Origin: Uloborus plumipes
Taxonomy: Eukaryota > Arthropoda > Arachnida > Araneae > Uloboridae
Assembly (NCBI GenBank): GCA_038373865.1
Contig: JAXGGA010000037.1
Location: forward strand, 124,001 to 188,000
Length of the DNA: 64,000 nt
Direction: 5' to 3'
Of this stretch, positions 24,225-36,196 are shown piece by piece. The position numbers and the translations under genes were made by a program. The notes below the pieces were generated by a model. The model was given only the letters and a program-made list of their open reading frames with translations, was not told the DNA's origin and searched no databases. Numbering within the stretch: position 1 is the first letter of the stretch; each line of letters begins with the position of its first letter.

Positions 24225-24510
24225 GTCTGACTGGAGGGGGAGGTTTCGGATTCGAATTCAATCACGGGCATGGCTGTCCTTTCTATTTTATGTCCTTGTC
24301 CTTCCTTTGTATGAATGTGAATTTTTGTGCTGTGGAATTGTTGCTTATCCCATAAAAACGGGTCCTTATAGCATGTGTGTACTGTGGAAGTCGGACTTCA
24401 CACCAAATTACGGTACAGTTGGAAAAGTGAAGACTTGGACATCGCGCCCAAGTTGCCAGCCTTGCTGGCACAAGATAGCGACAACAAATACAACAGCAAC
24501 AATAAATTGG
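24225..24510 (+). mobile_element. SINE-like element, copy 1
   Basis: A B-box-like ttcggattcgaattc precedes a body shared with 37463-37672: gtccttgtccttcctttgt, then gcatgtgtgtactgtggaag and tcggacttcacacc, and a tail of gacaacaaatacaacagcaa. The internal promoter-like head, shared body and simple tail suggest a tRNA-derived SINE. The 129-codon plus-strand frame across it is incidental. Confidence 0.65.
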
Positions 24511-24726
24511 GTACGAAAGGAGTTCTGCGTGCCCCTTCTTGCTCTTCTAACTAGAGAAACGTCTCGATGAAATTTTGGAACGTAAACCACGTTGAAGAAT
24601 TGGAGAATTTTACCTCCGGAACTGTACTGGGTAAAATACTTTCCTCTTTTGCTTATCAATAAACCTTTATGACTGAGAAAATATAGATACCTTTGTGTTT
24701 AAGAACAAAAGCAAGTCATATCAAGT

Positions 24727-24925
24727 TAAAAAAGCACAAATACGCAAGAATAGGCAGATACGTGTTTCGCCATTAAGAGGAACGCCTTTTTGAATGCACA
24801 GAATGCGGATTGTCTTTATATTCATAAGCTCGCTTTTCGTGCATTGAAAAGAGCATTCCTCGCAATGCCGAAACACGTGTCTGCGTATTTCTGCGTTTTT
24901 GTGTTTTCCTAAAGTTGTATGATCT
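24727..24925. mobile_element. Hairpin element, CACGTGTTTCGG family, copy 2
   Basis: The left arm carries gcagatacgtgtttcgccat and aggaacgcctttttgaatgc; the right arm carries ccgaaacacgtgtctgcg. It is the same family as 19705-19938 but with more mismatches and a larger loop, so it is an older copy. Confidence 0.65.
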
Positions 24926-25578
24926 GCTTTTAATCTTTAACAAATTTACGCAATGCAATTCAAATGTTAAATAATGGTTCTAGATGTTTGACGTGTGTAA
25001 GTTACAAAAAAAATAGATCTGAGGAACGGGTAAGATATCCAGTCACTAAGTAAGTAGTATTCCTGCCAAATAATTACAAATAAACCTAAGTTTAATAGGG
25101 AAGAATCTCCCTAAAGTTCTATTATAAAATCGAAATGTGCCCCCCCCCCCCTCTATAAAATAAAAGTAGTTTCAACTGAAAAAATGCCTTGATAATTTTA
25201 GCTTTTACTTCTTAGCCATTGATAACAAGAAAAATAAACAATAAAATATAAAGGAATAATAACAGTAGTTCATGGTAAATACAAGCTCAAAGACACCGGT
25301 TTCGCTGATGATGAGAAAAGCGCTATGGACAATAAAAACAAAATGTATCTACTTTTGTCTCGATTCAAGTTAGGTCGCAGTAATGTGTTTCAAAGTAATT
25401 TGTGTTAGTCTCTATGGATACTATCAGCACGGTGATATTGTTGCTGTGTCAGAGGAGCAACGCATCGTGCATCTCTCGTTAAATAGCAAAAACTATTCCA
25501 GTGAAAATGTTCCCACCTTTTCCTAAAATTTAAATATTTTGTTACACGTTTTATATGTTCAGCAAATACTTTGTTACT

Positions 25579-25715
<137 letters not shown>

Positions 25716-25719
25716 ACTG

Positions 25720-26640
25720 TCAGTATATAACCATGCTCACTAATGAACTGAAAATCTAACTAGTTTGAAATTTCAAATTCGTTACTCTCTAGATGCTATA
25801 GTTTCCGGGAGCTGCAGAAACAAGTGTTGATATTTGATGATCCTGAATTTACTGAAAATAGTTTTACTTTCTTCTCCATCATACATGCTAATTGCTGCAG
25901 CACCTTAAGTAAGATGAATTATTTCCCTATAATGCCTATCACAATAAAATAAAGTCCAGTAAAAATCTTCTTTTCCTCATATAAAATTAGGGGAGTCCTA
26001 AAAGTAGATGTGACGGGCCCAAAATTGTCGGGTTATAGAGGGGGCAATATTATTTTTAATTTCAGAAATCACATAAATTGTGAAATATCCGTTTTGGTTA
26101 ATCGGAATTTTGCGAAGGGTCCGTTAACGGGCCCAAATTTCATCTAGCTATATACTTGGCATGGTTGCTATATTTCTTTATTGAAACTTGTCAGATGAAG
26201 CACACTTTTCGTGTTACAAAAGTTACAGAACAAAGTATCTCTTATTTCTCGCTGTTGTTGGTAAAAACGTAAATTTTTGCAAGTGATGCAGTTTTTTTAG
26301 GAGGGGGGGGGGGGACGCGGACGCCTTGGAAAATAGTCACAATTTTTATTGCAAATACAGATCATGCAGTATGAAAAAAAAACCTGCTTAAACAAAATCT
26401 TGACCTTTAAAAAGCAATTATTTCAACTGCAGTTTCCTCCCTCTCGAAAAAAAACTTTTCCAAAATAAATTAGTTTTTCTCTGAATTCGTGGTACCAGCT
26501 TTTTCATGAAAACAACTCCAATAAATTTTTGCATTTCAAAATACGATTTTTACACCCGGAAGTATACATATTAAAAAATAAAACTAACTAAAGTTGGTAC
26601 CGCTATAATCAAATAGGCTCTTCAGAACAGAAAATTTAAT
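25720..26640. other. Unassigned DNA with poly-G run
   Basis: It is A+T-rich without recognisable repeat ends, with a poly-G run near 26301-26313. The words gacgggccca and aacgggcccaa recur at 26012 and 26128, hinting at a decayed element. No gene was supported. Confidence 0.3.
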
Positions 26641-27106
26641 GGGGGAGTTTCCTTTAGTCAAAAGTACTACTTTTTGTTGAAATTGATAGAATGATATAAA
26701 AAAATAACATGGGCCCGGAAAATACTTTAATTTTCCCTTGTTTATTTTTTATTAATTTTTTTAAATACCCTACCTTGAAAACGGGGCGTGGTTTTTTGTG
26801 ACGTCAGTGGTGCACCTAACAGCTCGAAAACTAACACCATTTTCCTTGACTTGAGTTGTCCCGTCGCAGGAATCGGTGACGTCACGACCTTCGTCATCTC
26901 ACTATAACCAATTAGATTTCGCGCTTACGTGCACCACTGACGTCATGCGCAGATGTTTTTTTGTTTGGAATAGCAGCTGCGCACCGGTTAAAATAATTCA
27001 TAAAAAATATATAACTGTGTCAAAAAATAAAAAAAATGGTCAATTCCTATGTTTTGAAGCATACTCTTTCAGCAAAAAATACTTTTGAAATTTCGGAAAC
27101 TCCCCC
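26641..27106. mobile_element. TIR element GGGGGAGTTTCC with internal inverted repeat
   Basis: The ends are GGGGGAGTTTCC and GGAAACTCCCCC, with further imperfect pairing (caaaagta...tacttttg). A perfect 17-bp inverted pair TGACGTCAGTGGTGCAC lies at 26799-26815 and 26929-26945. The target duplication is unclear. It is non-coding at 466 bp. Confidence 0.55.
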
Positions 27107-27491
27107 ATTTCCTCCTCTGCATTGTAACACCTTTTTTCCCCCTCCACTTTCTTTTCACCCCCTTCAGTAGTAGTTTTCCCACACTGCAATAAAAGACCAA
27201 AAAAGAATATTCCGCGATTTTTTTTTTTTTTTTTTTTCAATTTTAACTGTAAATATTGAAAACTACTAGAGCTGGATGAACCATGTAGCAAGCGTCGCAA
27301 CTACGAGGGATACAAATATAATGACGTAGGACAGGGATACAAAATTCTCATGAGAAATGTTTTACATAGTTCTGTGACAAACAAAGGGCCCTCAAATGTG
27401 TTGCGGCTTAGTACCAAACCTGCATTTACAAGTCTGAGATACAAGCAGGCAGACAAGACAGAAAAAGCACATTATACAAACATGCTTCATA

Positions 27492-28141
27492 CAGGGTGTC
27501 CACTCCAATCGTGGACCAATAGCTAATTTCTAAACCATTAGAGATAAGCATAGAGTTTATTTATAAAAAAATCTCTAAATTACGAAAGGAATTTTTGGTC
27601 TATTCAATGTTTTTCAAAAAATCAAATTTTGAAAGAGTTACGAAATTTAAATTTTTATACAGCCCCCCAGTCCTATCAATCATATTTAGTAAAACATTCT
27701 TGACGCTGTAACGTTTAAAACTAAAAAAAATCACTCTTCTACCACAAAAATTGACCGAGTTATGACGTTTTGAAAAATCAAGATTTTGCATTGTTTCATG
27801 ACGTCATCGAGAGATCGCTCAAGGGACCGTATGCGAAATCCTTCAAAATCTTGATTTTTCAAAACGTCATAACTCGGTCAATTTTTGTGGTAGAAGAGTG
27901 ATTTTTTTTTAGTTTTAAACGTTACAGTGTCAAGAATGTTTTACTAAATATGATTGATAGGATTGGGGGGCTGTATAAAAATTTAAATTTCGTAACTCTT
28001 TCAAAATTTGATTTTTTGAAAAACATTGAATAGACCAAAAATTCCTTTCGTAATTTGGAGATTTTTTCCTAAATAAACTATACGCTTATCTCTAACGGTT
28101 TAGAAATTAGCTATTGATCCACGATTGGAGTGGACACCCTG
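27492..28141. mobile_element. 650-bp giant hairpin TA element, copy 2
   Basis: It has the same ends (CAGGGTGTCCACTCC / GGAGTGGACACCCTG) and TA flanks as 20245-20890. The central, unpaired segment reads as the reverse complement of that in copy 1 (atgacgtcatcgagagatcg here, cgatctctcgatgacgtcat there), so the two inserted in opposite orientations. The arms remain almost fully complementary. Confidence 0.85.
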
Positions 28142-28268
28142 TATATTTTAAACATAGCATAAAAGTATTCTTGGTACTCAAAGACTAAATATTCGCTGTA
28201 AATTATGACTCAAGACCCATTGATTTTATTAAATTTATTACGTATAGTTATTAAGATTTCAGAAGAGT

Positions 28269-28688
28269 CAGGGCCTGGCCTGATTACCCAAAAGGCTCGG
28301 GAAGCTTGAGCTTCCCCTCAGAAATTTCAAAGGGCCGAAAAATGACAGGAAAATTGCTTAAAAATTCCAGTTCCCGCATTTTAGTTCGACTTTAAAGATA
28401 ATTTGTTCAATATAGTTTGGCAGTACTGTGTTCTTTGGATTTTTATGCTAATTTTACAAAGTGATAAATCTTATTCAATGACAAACCACCTTCATTTGCT
28501 GAGAATTATAATGGTAGCATATAGGCTAAACTTTAATCTGAATTTTGCTGGGCCTTAGGAATAATCTTTGTAGCATTAGTGAGTTTTGTTTCAACGTGCT
28601 GAGTTCTCTGAAAATTTTCTTTAAACGAAAAGTGGAGGGTCCCTACAGGAGAATGAGCTTCTCCTAACTTCAGAGGTTAATCGGGCCC
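28269..28688. mobile_element. hAT-like MITE with TCAGAAGAGT duplication
   Basis: The left end CAGGGCCTGGCCTGATTACC pairs loosely with the right end (complement GGGCCCGATTAACC). TCAGAAGAGT directly flanks both sides (28259-28268 and 28689-28698). The 10-bp match is compatible with an 8-bp hAT duplication extended by chance. It is non-coding at 420 bp. Confidence 0.6.
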
Positions 28689-29035
28689 TCAGAAGAGTGC
28701 TAGATAGAAAGAGATTGAACTCAGACGGTACACTTTAATAAATTTATAGAACTACATAAAAGATGAAATCTAAATAAGCAGAAATAAACAAAAGATAAAA
28801 TAAGTGAAAAAATAAATTATTTCCTAAATTTTTGTACAATAAAAAAGTGCAACTTATCTGGCATTTCCCGCCCAAAATGCTAAAGTAAAACACTAGAATG
28901 TTTGAGTCAAACATTTAAACGAAAAAAAAATGAATAATCAATCTAGAAAACAAAGCAAGCCCTAAACCAGAAACAAATTAAATCTTCCAGCTTGGACTCA
29001 TTACATCAGGGACAAGCACAGCGAGGGAAGGGATG

Positions 29036-29056
29036 CAGTGGCGCCAACTTATAAGG
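29036..29056 (+). other. Sequence resembling the hAT left end
   Basis: CAGTGGCGCCAACTTATAA here matches the terminus of the complete hAT at 38603 (CAGGGGCGCCGACTTATAA) at 17 of 19 positions. The sequence beyond diverges and no partner end or duplication was found nearby, so this is probably the remnant of an older related insertion. Confidence 0.5.
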
Positions 29057-29635
29057 GCTCTTGTGTGCCGAAGCTCAAATAATAATTAGCTCTTCCACCA
29101 GATCACCGAATTGCCATAGTTCTTTTTTGTCAATGCTATTATAATTTTTTAAATTATCGATTTGACATTCGCTCAGTCTCTTTCAAACTTATTAAAAGTT
29201 GCAGTAAAGCAAGCAGGAGCAACTTTTTTAAGGAAGCACACCTACCTATTTTTTAAAGACTTACTGTTGCCGGCAGATATTAATGTGCCAAAAACGTCAC
29301 AATATTCTATTGTGGAATAACTCACTTAGCAATTGAGACAAAATGATTCTGGAGGTATGTGCCGATGATTTTATTTTTTAGTGATGCTACAATAATAACT
29401 TAATTGAATGACTACTAGTTCAACTTTTTTTTCTTTTTAATTAAAAAAAATCAAAATAACAAAAACTTGAATTGATAAAGGTTATAAAATTTTTATACCG
29501 AATTTGTATTGTTAAATTTTGTCCCTGAAAACGCGATTCTTTACAGCCTCCTCGACTAATATTCTCTAAGAGTTACATTTGATGTCATTATACTAATTTA
29601 ACTTATTTCACCTTTATCAGTAAGCTGTAAACAAC

Positions 29636-29765
29636 ATGGCTACAGCTTAAACGAGAGAAATTTTTGCTTTAACAGAAAACTCGAATGTGGAAACTTTATC
29701 TCTAGAAGAGTTGCTTGATTGTTGATCTTACCGTTCTAAAAAAAATTATGGCCGAACTTTCAGAG
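29636..29765 (+). other. Candidate first exon or broken exon with consensus donor
   Basis: From ATG at 29636 one frame reads MATA, stop, then TREIFALTENSNVETLSLEE and LLDC, stop, then SYRSKKNYGRTFRG, ending exactly at a consensus donor AG/GTAAGT (29764-29769). The middle looks like real protein but has two in-frame stops (29648 and 29723). In another frame, ATG at 29748 in good context gives MAELSE up to the same donor in phase 0. It may be a decayed coding exon, or a short first coding exon with a long leader. No family was recognised. Confidence 0.25.
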
Positions 29766-29893
29766 GTAAGTGCAAAAATTTTACTTTATAAATGCAATTA
29801 ACTGTTCAAAACTATGGCCTTTTTGGCCTTGTGTAAAGCTATACTGCAAAATAGAAAAAATGATAAAAGTACACTGCTATAAATAAATTGATA

Positions 29894-30632
29894 CACTGCA
29901 AAAGATAAACTGTTGTTGTTACAGCATAATACTGCCAGCAGAGGTTCCATTTTAAAATTGGAAAAGCATAGTAATAAACTGTAAAACTAGCTATTTTACA
30001 GTTTATTACTGTAAAACTACACTACAAAAAATGAACTGTTGTTTTTACAATGTAATACTGGCAGCCTAGGTTCCAATTTAGAACCAAAATGCACACTAAT
30101 AAACTAAAATTAGTAATTTTACAGTTTATTGCCTTAAAATTTAGCTGTATTGTACTGTGAAAACAACAGTATAATACTGACAGCAGAGGCTTCAGTTTAA
30201 AACTGTAAAATGCACGGTAATAAATGTTAAATTAGCAATTTTGCAGTTTATTACTGTAAAATTAGTAATGTTGCAGTTTAGTACTGTAAAAGTAGAAATA
30301 TTCCAGTTTATTACTGTAAAAGTAGAAATATTACAATTTATTACTGTAAAACTAGCAATTTTTACAGCATATTACTATAAAATTAGCTGCATTATACTGT
30401 GAAAACAACATTCATTTTTTACAGTGTAGCAATTTTACAGTTTATTACCATAAATATAGCTGTATTATACTATAAAAACAACAGTATAATACTGACAGCA
30501 GAGGTTCCAGTTTAAAACTGTAAAATGCACTGTAATAAACTGTGAAACTAGGAATTTATAGTTTATTACTGTGAAATTACGATAAAATTAGCCACATTAT
30601 ACTGTAAAAGCGACATCTATTTTTTTCGAGTG
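29894..30632. mobile_element. Palindrome-array TA element, multiple fused copies
   Basis: Family starts occur at 29894 (CACTGCAAAAGATAAACTG) and 30015 (CACTACAAAAAATGAACTG). Internal blocks of gaggttccagttt recur. A partial internal terminus ATTCATTTTTTACAGTGTA is seen at about 30410-30427, and the final end is near 30632. The cluster looks like two or three copies inserted into or fused with each other. Confidence 0.7.
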
Positions 30633-31249
30633 CAGGAATTTGGTGGTAGATAGGAATTTTCTTTAACATATCTTCTCTACTATCCTTATTAAAAGCAATA
30701 GATGAAAGGAAAGGTTTTAATGACTACTATTGCTATTCAATTTATCATCCTTAAATCAGCGAATGCTTTCTATTTTCCTGTTTATCCTCTTTACCAGTAT
30801 GACTAAACAAGAAAATGTTATTTTAATTAATTTTTGCTCCATCTATGCACTCACCCATACTGTAAAACAAGTGTTTATTGGATATTTTTACAGAATGATT
30901 AACGACTTAATTGAAAATTGCCACCAAACTAATCATGTCAGATAATTAGGTAGTTTTTCAAATGTCTAAAAATTTATCTAATGTAGGCCATAAATACTGC
31001 AGTATTTCCTTCTCCGGTAGACTAGTTTATCTTGTACGCAGAGTGATTCACATTTATTTTTGTCAAAAGTTTACTTTTGATGAATCATCAATCCAACGAT
31101 GCACTGTAGTGCTTTGATGCTGAAATCAGGTTACTTTTCTTTCCTGCCTTTTCGTCAAGCATGCACTAAGTGATATCTTTTATGCATGGTTCAATTACCT
31201 TTCTGCTATTGTGTACGTACTTACTCAAAACTTGAAATTGCGTGACTAA

Positions 31250-32600
31250 CTCACAAAAGGCTACCTAATGAGCCATTTTGTCATGGTTGTTTAAAGTTGA
31301 CAGGGGAGAAATAGGAGCTTATATAGAAATTTAATTCGGGAGGAGCCCAAGACAAATATTAGGAAAATTTTTCAAATGTCAGTGATAAAATAAAAATCTT
31401 AATTCACAATGAGTAGTGTGAAATTTACTATGGGGGAAGCCCGGGTCCCTTCGGCTCCCCTTATAATAATCAATTGGAAAGAAGAGGTATTTCTTTACAG
31501 CGGCTGAATTCGTAAATTTAACAGTACCGGAACGTTTAATTTGAAATTACAGTAGACTGCGAAAATATTTGAAAAATACATTGCGAAGTTTTTCTGAATT
31601 ATAGTTCTAAAAGATGCAATGTTAAACGTTTTTTGGAGATAATAAGCGATTTGAGGTCATCGTTGGTTTACATCAGGGGCAGGAATAGATCCAAGAAAGC
31701 GCCCTTGAAAATTTTACCATATTTTAACTTTAAAAAGGCACTTTTAGGCAATCTGTTTTGATGTTAAGGACAAAAGAGGCTCAGGACCCTGCGTTATATT
31801 TTTACAAAACTTAAGTCTTAAAAAAAAGCTCCTGCCACTTTTTAAAAATTTCAGCTTTTAAAACACTTTGATAGATCTTAGGTGATGTCATGAACAAAGG
31901 AAGTTCTACAGCCCTCTCCCCAAAATGTTTCCAAGTTTAAAACGTAAAAACAGGATTGTATCGCCCATATTAGTAACGGAGGAAAGATATGGGTTTCAGA
32001 GGTAAAACCACCGAGGCAATTTTTTGAAATTGTAGTTTTAAAAAGTGCAATTTTAGACATTTTTCGGTAACGTTATAATCTTACGAAAGACGAAACCAAA
32101 ACCCATAAAGGTTCAAAACTCTATCACTTCAATATTCATAAGTTGTAGATCGAATACCCCACTGGCTTAGATAATCGTTGATGATGTTATCAGGAGGGAA
32201 CGTTTGGAGTCACCTGTTTCGAAAATGAGATCTTAAAACCACACTTTCAGGGGATGTTTTTGTAATATTATTTTCAATATAAACAAAAGAAAAAGTCGTC
32301 TTACCCCCCCCCCCTATGGGTGCTGCCTCCCGGATACAAATATGTCCTCCACACCTTCTCCACCCCGTTAATCCAACCCTGTGCTATACATTTGAATTTT
32401 TATAACTGAAGCTAAAAAAAATCTAAAGATTGGTCTTGCACTTTGGATAACGTATGAATTTTTGAGATAAGTTCAAACCCTAAGGGGGGATGAATTTCAA
32501 CCCCCTTCCTTACGTGCGCCACTCCACTGCCGGAAACTACGATAATCTTTTATATTGTATCAAAAAAAATAAAATAATTTCCAGGTCAATATCGTTAAGC
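31250..32600. other. Unassigned DNA, probably decayed repeats
   Basis: Words typical of transposon ends (gacaggggag, atcaggggcagg, ctcccggatac) are scattered here, but I could not pair them. There is a poly-C run at 32306-32314. No coding frame was supported. Confidence 0.3.
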
Positions 32601-32861
32601 GTACGTACCATTTTCCCCCTTGTTTCCTTAAAACTATGTTTGTATACATTTTTTTTTTAATTCTCAGCTTCCTCCAGATAATGTTCAGAGTTTTTTTATG
32701 AAATTATGCATCGAAATAAAAAGTAGTTCAATTGATTCTTGATTTATAAACTCATAAAAAAAAATATGATGCAATTATTTTGCTAGAAACGCTAAAACAT
32801 ATGTTTTTTTTTTTTTTTGCAGTTATTTTGTTTCTTACATACTACAATTTTTTGTTCATAG

Positions 32862-32942
32862 TGCCTTCGTGTTTATCGATTAGCGTTGAATAAGGATCTT
32901 CTGAAGCCTAAAATAGCTGCTCAGTACAAACAAAACAGTTGA
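32862..32942 (+). other. Candidate terminal coding exon (26 codons)
   Basis: A pyrimidine-rich stretch ending TTTTTTGTTCATAG precedes a frame reading CLRVYRLALNKDLLKPKIAA, then QYKQNS and a stop. The residue mix (basic, amphipathic, LYR-like) is more protein-like than most short frames here. It lies about 3.1 kb downstream of the donor at 29765 and is in phase 0 with the MAELSE frame. Joined directly the product would be only about 32 residues, so further exons would be needed. I cannot name a family. Confidence 0.22.
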
Positions 32943-34075
32943 AATGCTCTTTGATCACGTTTATTTTTGCCTATTGTTGACATTTGCGTATTACTTAAAA
33001 AAACATATACAGCATTTATTAAATAAGAGCTTACTCTAGTAATTTTCATGTTTTTAAATAATTGAACTAGGTACAGATGGTTACATCTTGATGACTTAAG
33101 ATTAAGTTAACGGCGGATGAAATCAAGCGCCAAATCTTCCGGAGGAAAGTTGATCTTATTTCGGTGAAAGAAACAAGTTGCATTAAATTAGAAACCAAGA
33201 GAAACCAACCACAATGGTTCAAGCTAGGTAAGTTGGCCCTAAGCTTTTATTTACAAAAAGAAAAAAAAACAATGCTTATCATTTTTTGCTTCAAACAAAA
33301 CTCTATATTTTTTGTTTTTCAAATGTTTGAATGTTTTCCAGAGTTTAACATTTAACATTTAGACATCATATTTAAACACCTCTAATTTTTTAACAATTGT
33401 TTTAAAATACTTCAAGTCAAAGAGTTTTCTTTTTTATGTGTGTCATGCATAGTTTTAAAAAAATTACATCTCACAGCCCTGAAATGTCATATATTTCTTG
33501 CTCTTCAGATATTAATTATAAAAAAAAATAATTTTTAGTTCAGCCCACAGGATTTTTTACTCTTCCAAAAAATCACAAAAAAAAAAATACATTTCATGAA
33601 TTTGATTATTGAATTATATAAAATTAAGTTAAAGAACATCAGAAAAATAACGATAAAATAATTGTCTTAGGCGCACTTTGGCTACAAATAAGCATAATAC
33701 GTTTAGTAAAGATTGGTTCAGAAATAAATACAGCTTCAGAACATAACTGATTAAGTTTGAATCATAATGGACAGGAAAGTAACTATCAATATAATTGCTA
33801 ACATTTAATTCAGAAATATAAGAAAAAAAACTGCTTTGTTTAACTGATATCAATGACTAGGTTTTAAGAAAACAGATCTTCAGATGAGATCACTCACAAA
33901 TGAAGAGAACGTGATTCCCATCATGTGATTTCTGACAACATAAGGAGTATAAATTTCATTATAACAATTGGTTCAGAATTTCTTGACATTTTAAGCAATT
34001 TAGCTTATGATATTGGGTTAGGATTTAATTAACCAAGTGATTGATTAATAGATTTTCTTCAACTGCTACTTCGTA
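32943..34075. other. Unassigned A+T-rich DNA
   Basis: There are no repeats with clear ends. A consensus donor-like CTAG/GTAAGT occurs at 33226-33233 after a frame including KETSCIKLETKRNQPQWFK, but no acceptor or homology supports an exon. Confidence 0.3.
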
Positions 34076-34077
34076 CA

Positions 34078-34930
34078 GTCAATGCTCGATATAACGAGCA
34101 TCTCCGTCCCACAGAAAAGGGTCTTTAACGAATGGTCGCTATATAAAGGGTAGGTTAAACACACACACACACCACACACACATGTATCGCGTCATGCATG
34201 TTCAGTACTTTATTAAAATGGACAACTTTACAAAGATTTCAACGCGCGCGCGTGCGCGAACTACTAAATCAGTTTTTTGTTATTGGAATTATAATTTATT
34301 AGCGTAATATATAAATATTTATTAAATAAATAAATATTATTTTTAAATTAATTTATTAGCGTAATATATAAATATTATTTTTAAATTAATTTATTAGCGT
34401 AATAAATAAATATTATTTTTAAATTAATTTATTAGCGTAATAAATAAATATTATTTTTAAATTAATTTATTAGCGCAGTAAATAAATATTATAGAGTAAA
34501 AATTAATAAATTTATTAGCGTAAAATGCTGTACCAAATTATAAACTAAATTTAAATTCGTGAAAATAAGGGGAAAATGATTGCAAACCTACAAATCATTT
34601 ATTTTCTAAAGAAAAAAATCAGAAATATGTCTTTTTAAAAAACGTAATTTTCCATTTCATTTTACAGAGGTCATATGGTGTCCGGTATATTTTTGCCTAG
34701 CAAAAATTAAAAAAAAAAGCTTTAAAATCTTAATAGGACTGGAAGCATATTTTATACTAGGAGTGAAAGCCAAACACTCCATGCACTTTGTTCGTAAACA
34801 AAAATCAAGGTCATTTCAAGTTGAAAAATTTAGAAACATGTTCTATTTGGAAAAATGCTCGAAATAGTGTCCGCTAAATTTGGTCACTTTATTGGATAAG
34901 ACGATACATAATGGTCGTTATATCGAAAAA
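34078..34930. mobile_element. Possible pogo/Tigger-like element remnant
   Basis: TA-CAGTCAATGCTCGATATAACG at 34076 and, on the opposite strand, CGATATAACGACC at about 34913-34926 form a loose inverted pair typical of pogo/Tigger-type ends. The right terminus runs into a poly-A tract. The interior holds a CA repeat and the 38-bp minisatellite. No transposase was found. Confidence 0.4.
34295..34525. repeat. 38-bp minisatellite
   Basis: AGCG within ttattagcgtaata recurs at 34301, 34358, 34396, 34434, 34472 and 34517. The four central units are spaced by exactly 38 bp, and the outer ones by 57 and 45. Units are almost pure A+T apart from GCG. Confidence 0.9.
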
Positions 34931-35789
34931 AAAAAAAAAAAACATAGAGCGTAAAGGGTGATGTTGGTGCTTTTCCACTGATCATTATAATAAGCGTCAT
35001 CTGTATAGATGAATAAGCGTGGTAAAGCAAAAATTTGCAGGTGTACATGAAACCATTTTTTTATTCTATGAAGTTCTTTACCTGATACTTTGAAATGAAT
35101 TTAAACAAAAATTCATCCCCCGATGATAGCCAGCAACATTGGAGTTCCACAATTGTAGAGTTGGAATGAAGGAAATTATTTATAATGTAATGCTTTGGGT
35201 CTTTTTTAATTACAGAAAGGGCAAAAAATGCAATGAAGAACAATTTTAAGAATCATGTGTCAGGAAATGTTATTTTAATGATGAGCAATTACATTAAAAA
35301 ATATCACGTAAGTTTTGTCTAAAATAGATGATTATAGATTTATAAAAAAAGGATCTAGTTTATGAATGCATCTAATATGCTCAATACCTTTTTAATTGTA
35401 GAAAACTTTTAACAAATCATATGCAAATGTTAATTACTTGGATGTGGATCCCGTTTTTAAAAACTGAAGTGAGTATTGCAAAAAATCTAAATAACCATTT
35501 TCTCATTCTTCCCAATGGGGCTGCGATATAGACCTAAGCCTTTTGAAAACCTAGCACGATCCTTCTAATACAGTATTTCCATAGACACCATAAAGGCACG
35601 GACGCAAATGACACAAAGAGTTTTAAGGCTCAGTTTTCCATTAAATGATTGGGGCCTGTGTTCTTATGACGAAAAATTGAACTAGTAATTTAATTTGCCT
35701 GAGAGTACCTGAGTCAAATAGGTACTTAAGCAATCATGCTACAGTGGGGTGGACGAATTTCTGCATTTCGAAAATCCAGTGACTGACCA

Positions 35790-36196
35790 CACTAAAAAAT
35801 TAGTGTTGTTTTTACAGTAATATACAACTAATTTTATAGTAAAAACTGTACAAATTGCTAATTTCACTGTAATAAACTAAAATTTCTAATTTTGTAGTAC
35901 TAAACTGCAGAATTGCTACTTTTACAGTGATAAACTGTAAAGTTGCTAATTTTACAGTTTATTACCGTGCATTTCACAGTTTTAAACTGGAACCTCTGCT
36001 GCCAGTATTATACTGTTGTTTTTACAGTATAATACAGCTAAATTTTACGGCAATAAACTAAAATTGCTAACTTTACAGAAAGAAACTAAAATTGCTAGTT
36101 TTAGAGTTTATTACTGTGCATTTTACAGTTTTTAACTTGGAACCTCAGCTGCCAGTATTATACTGTAAAAACAATTGTTCATTTTTTTCAGAGCAC
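35790..36196. mobile_element. Palindrome-array TA element copy
   Basis: The start is CACTAAAAAATTAGTGTTG and the end TTCATTTTTTTCAGAGCA. The copy is double length with two ggaacctct/ccagtatta blocks and repeated aattgctaattttacagt palindromes. The ends are slightly worn. Confidence 0.75.

Noticed and set aside
34295..34525. CRISPR-like array
   Set aside because: The repeats are contiguous 38-bp units without spacers, in animal-type DNA; it is a minisatellite.
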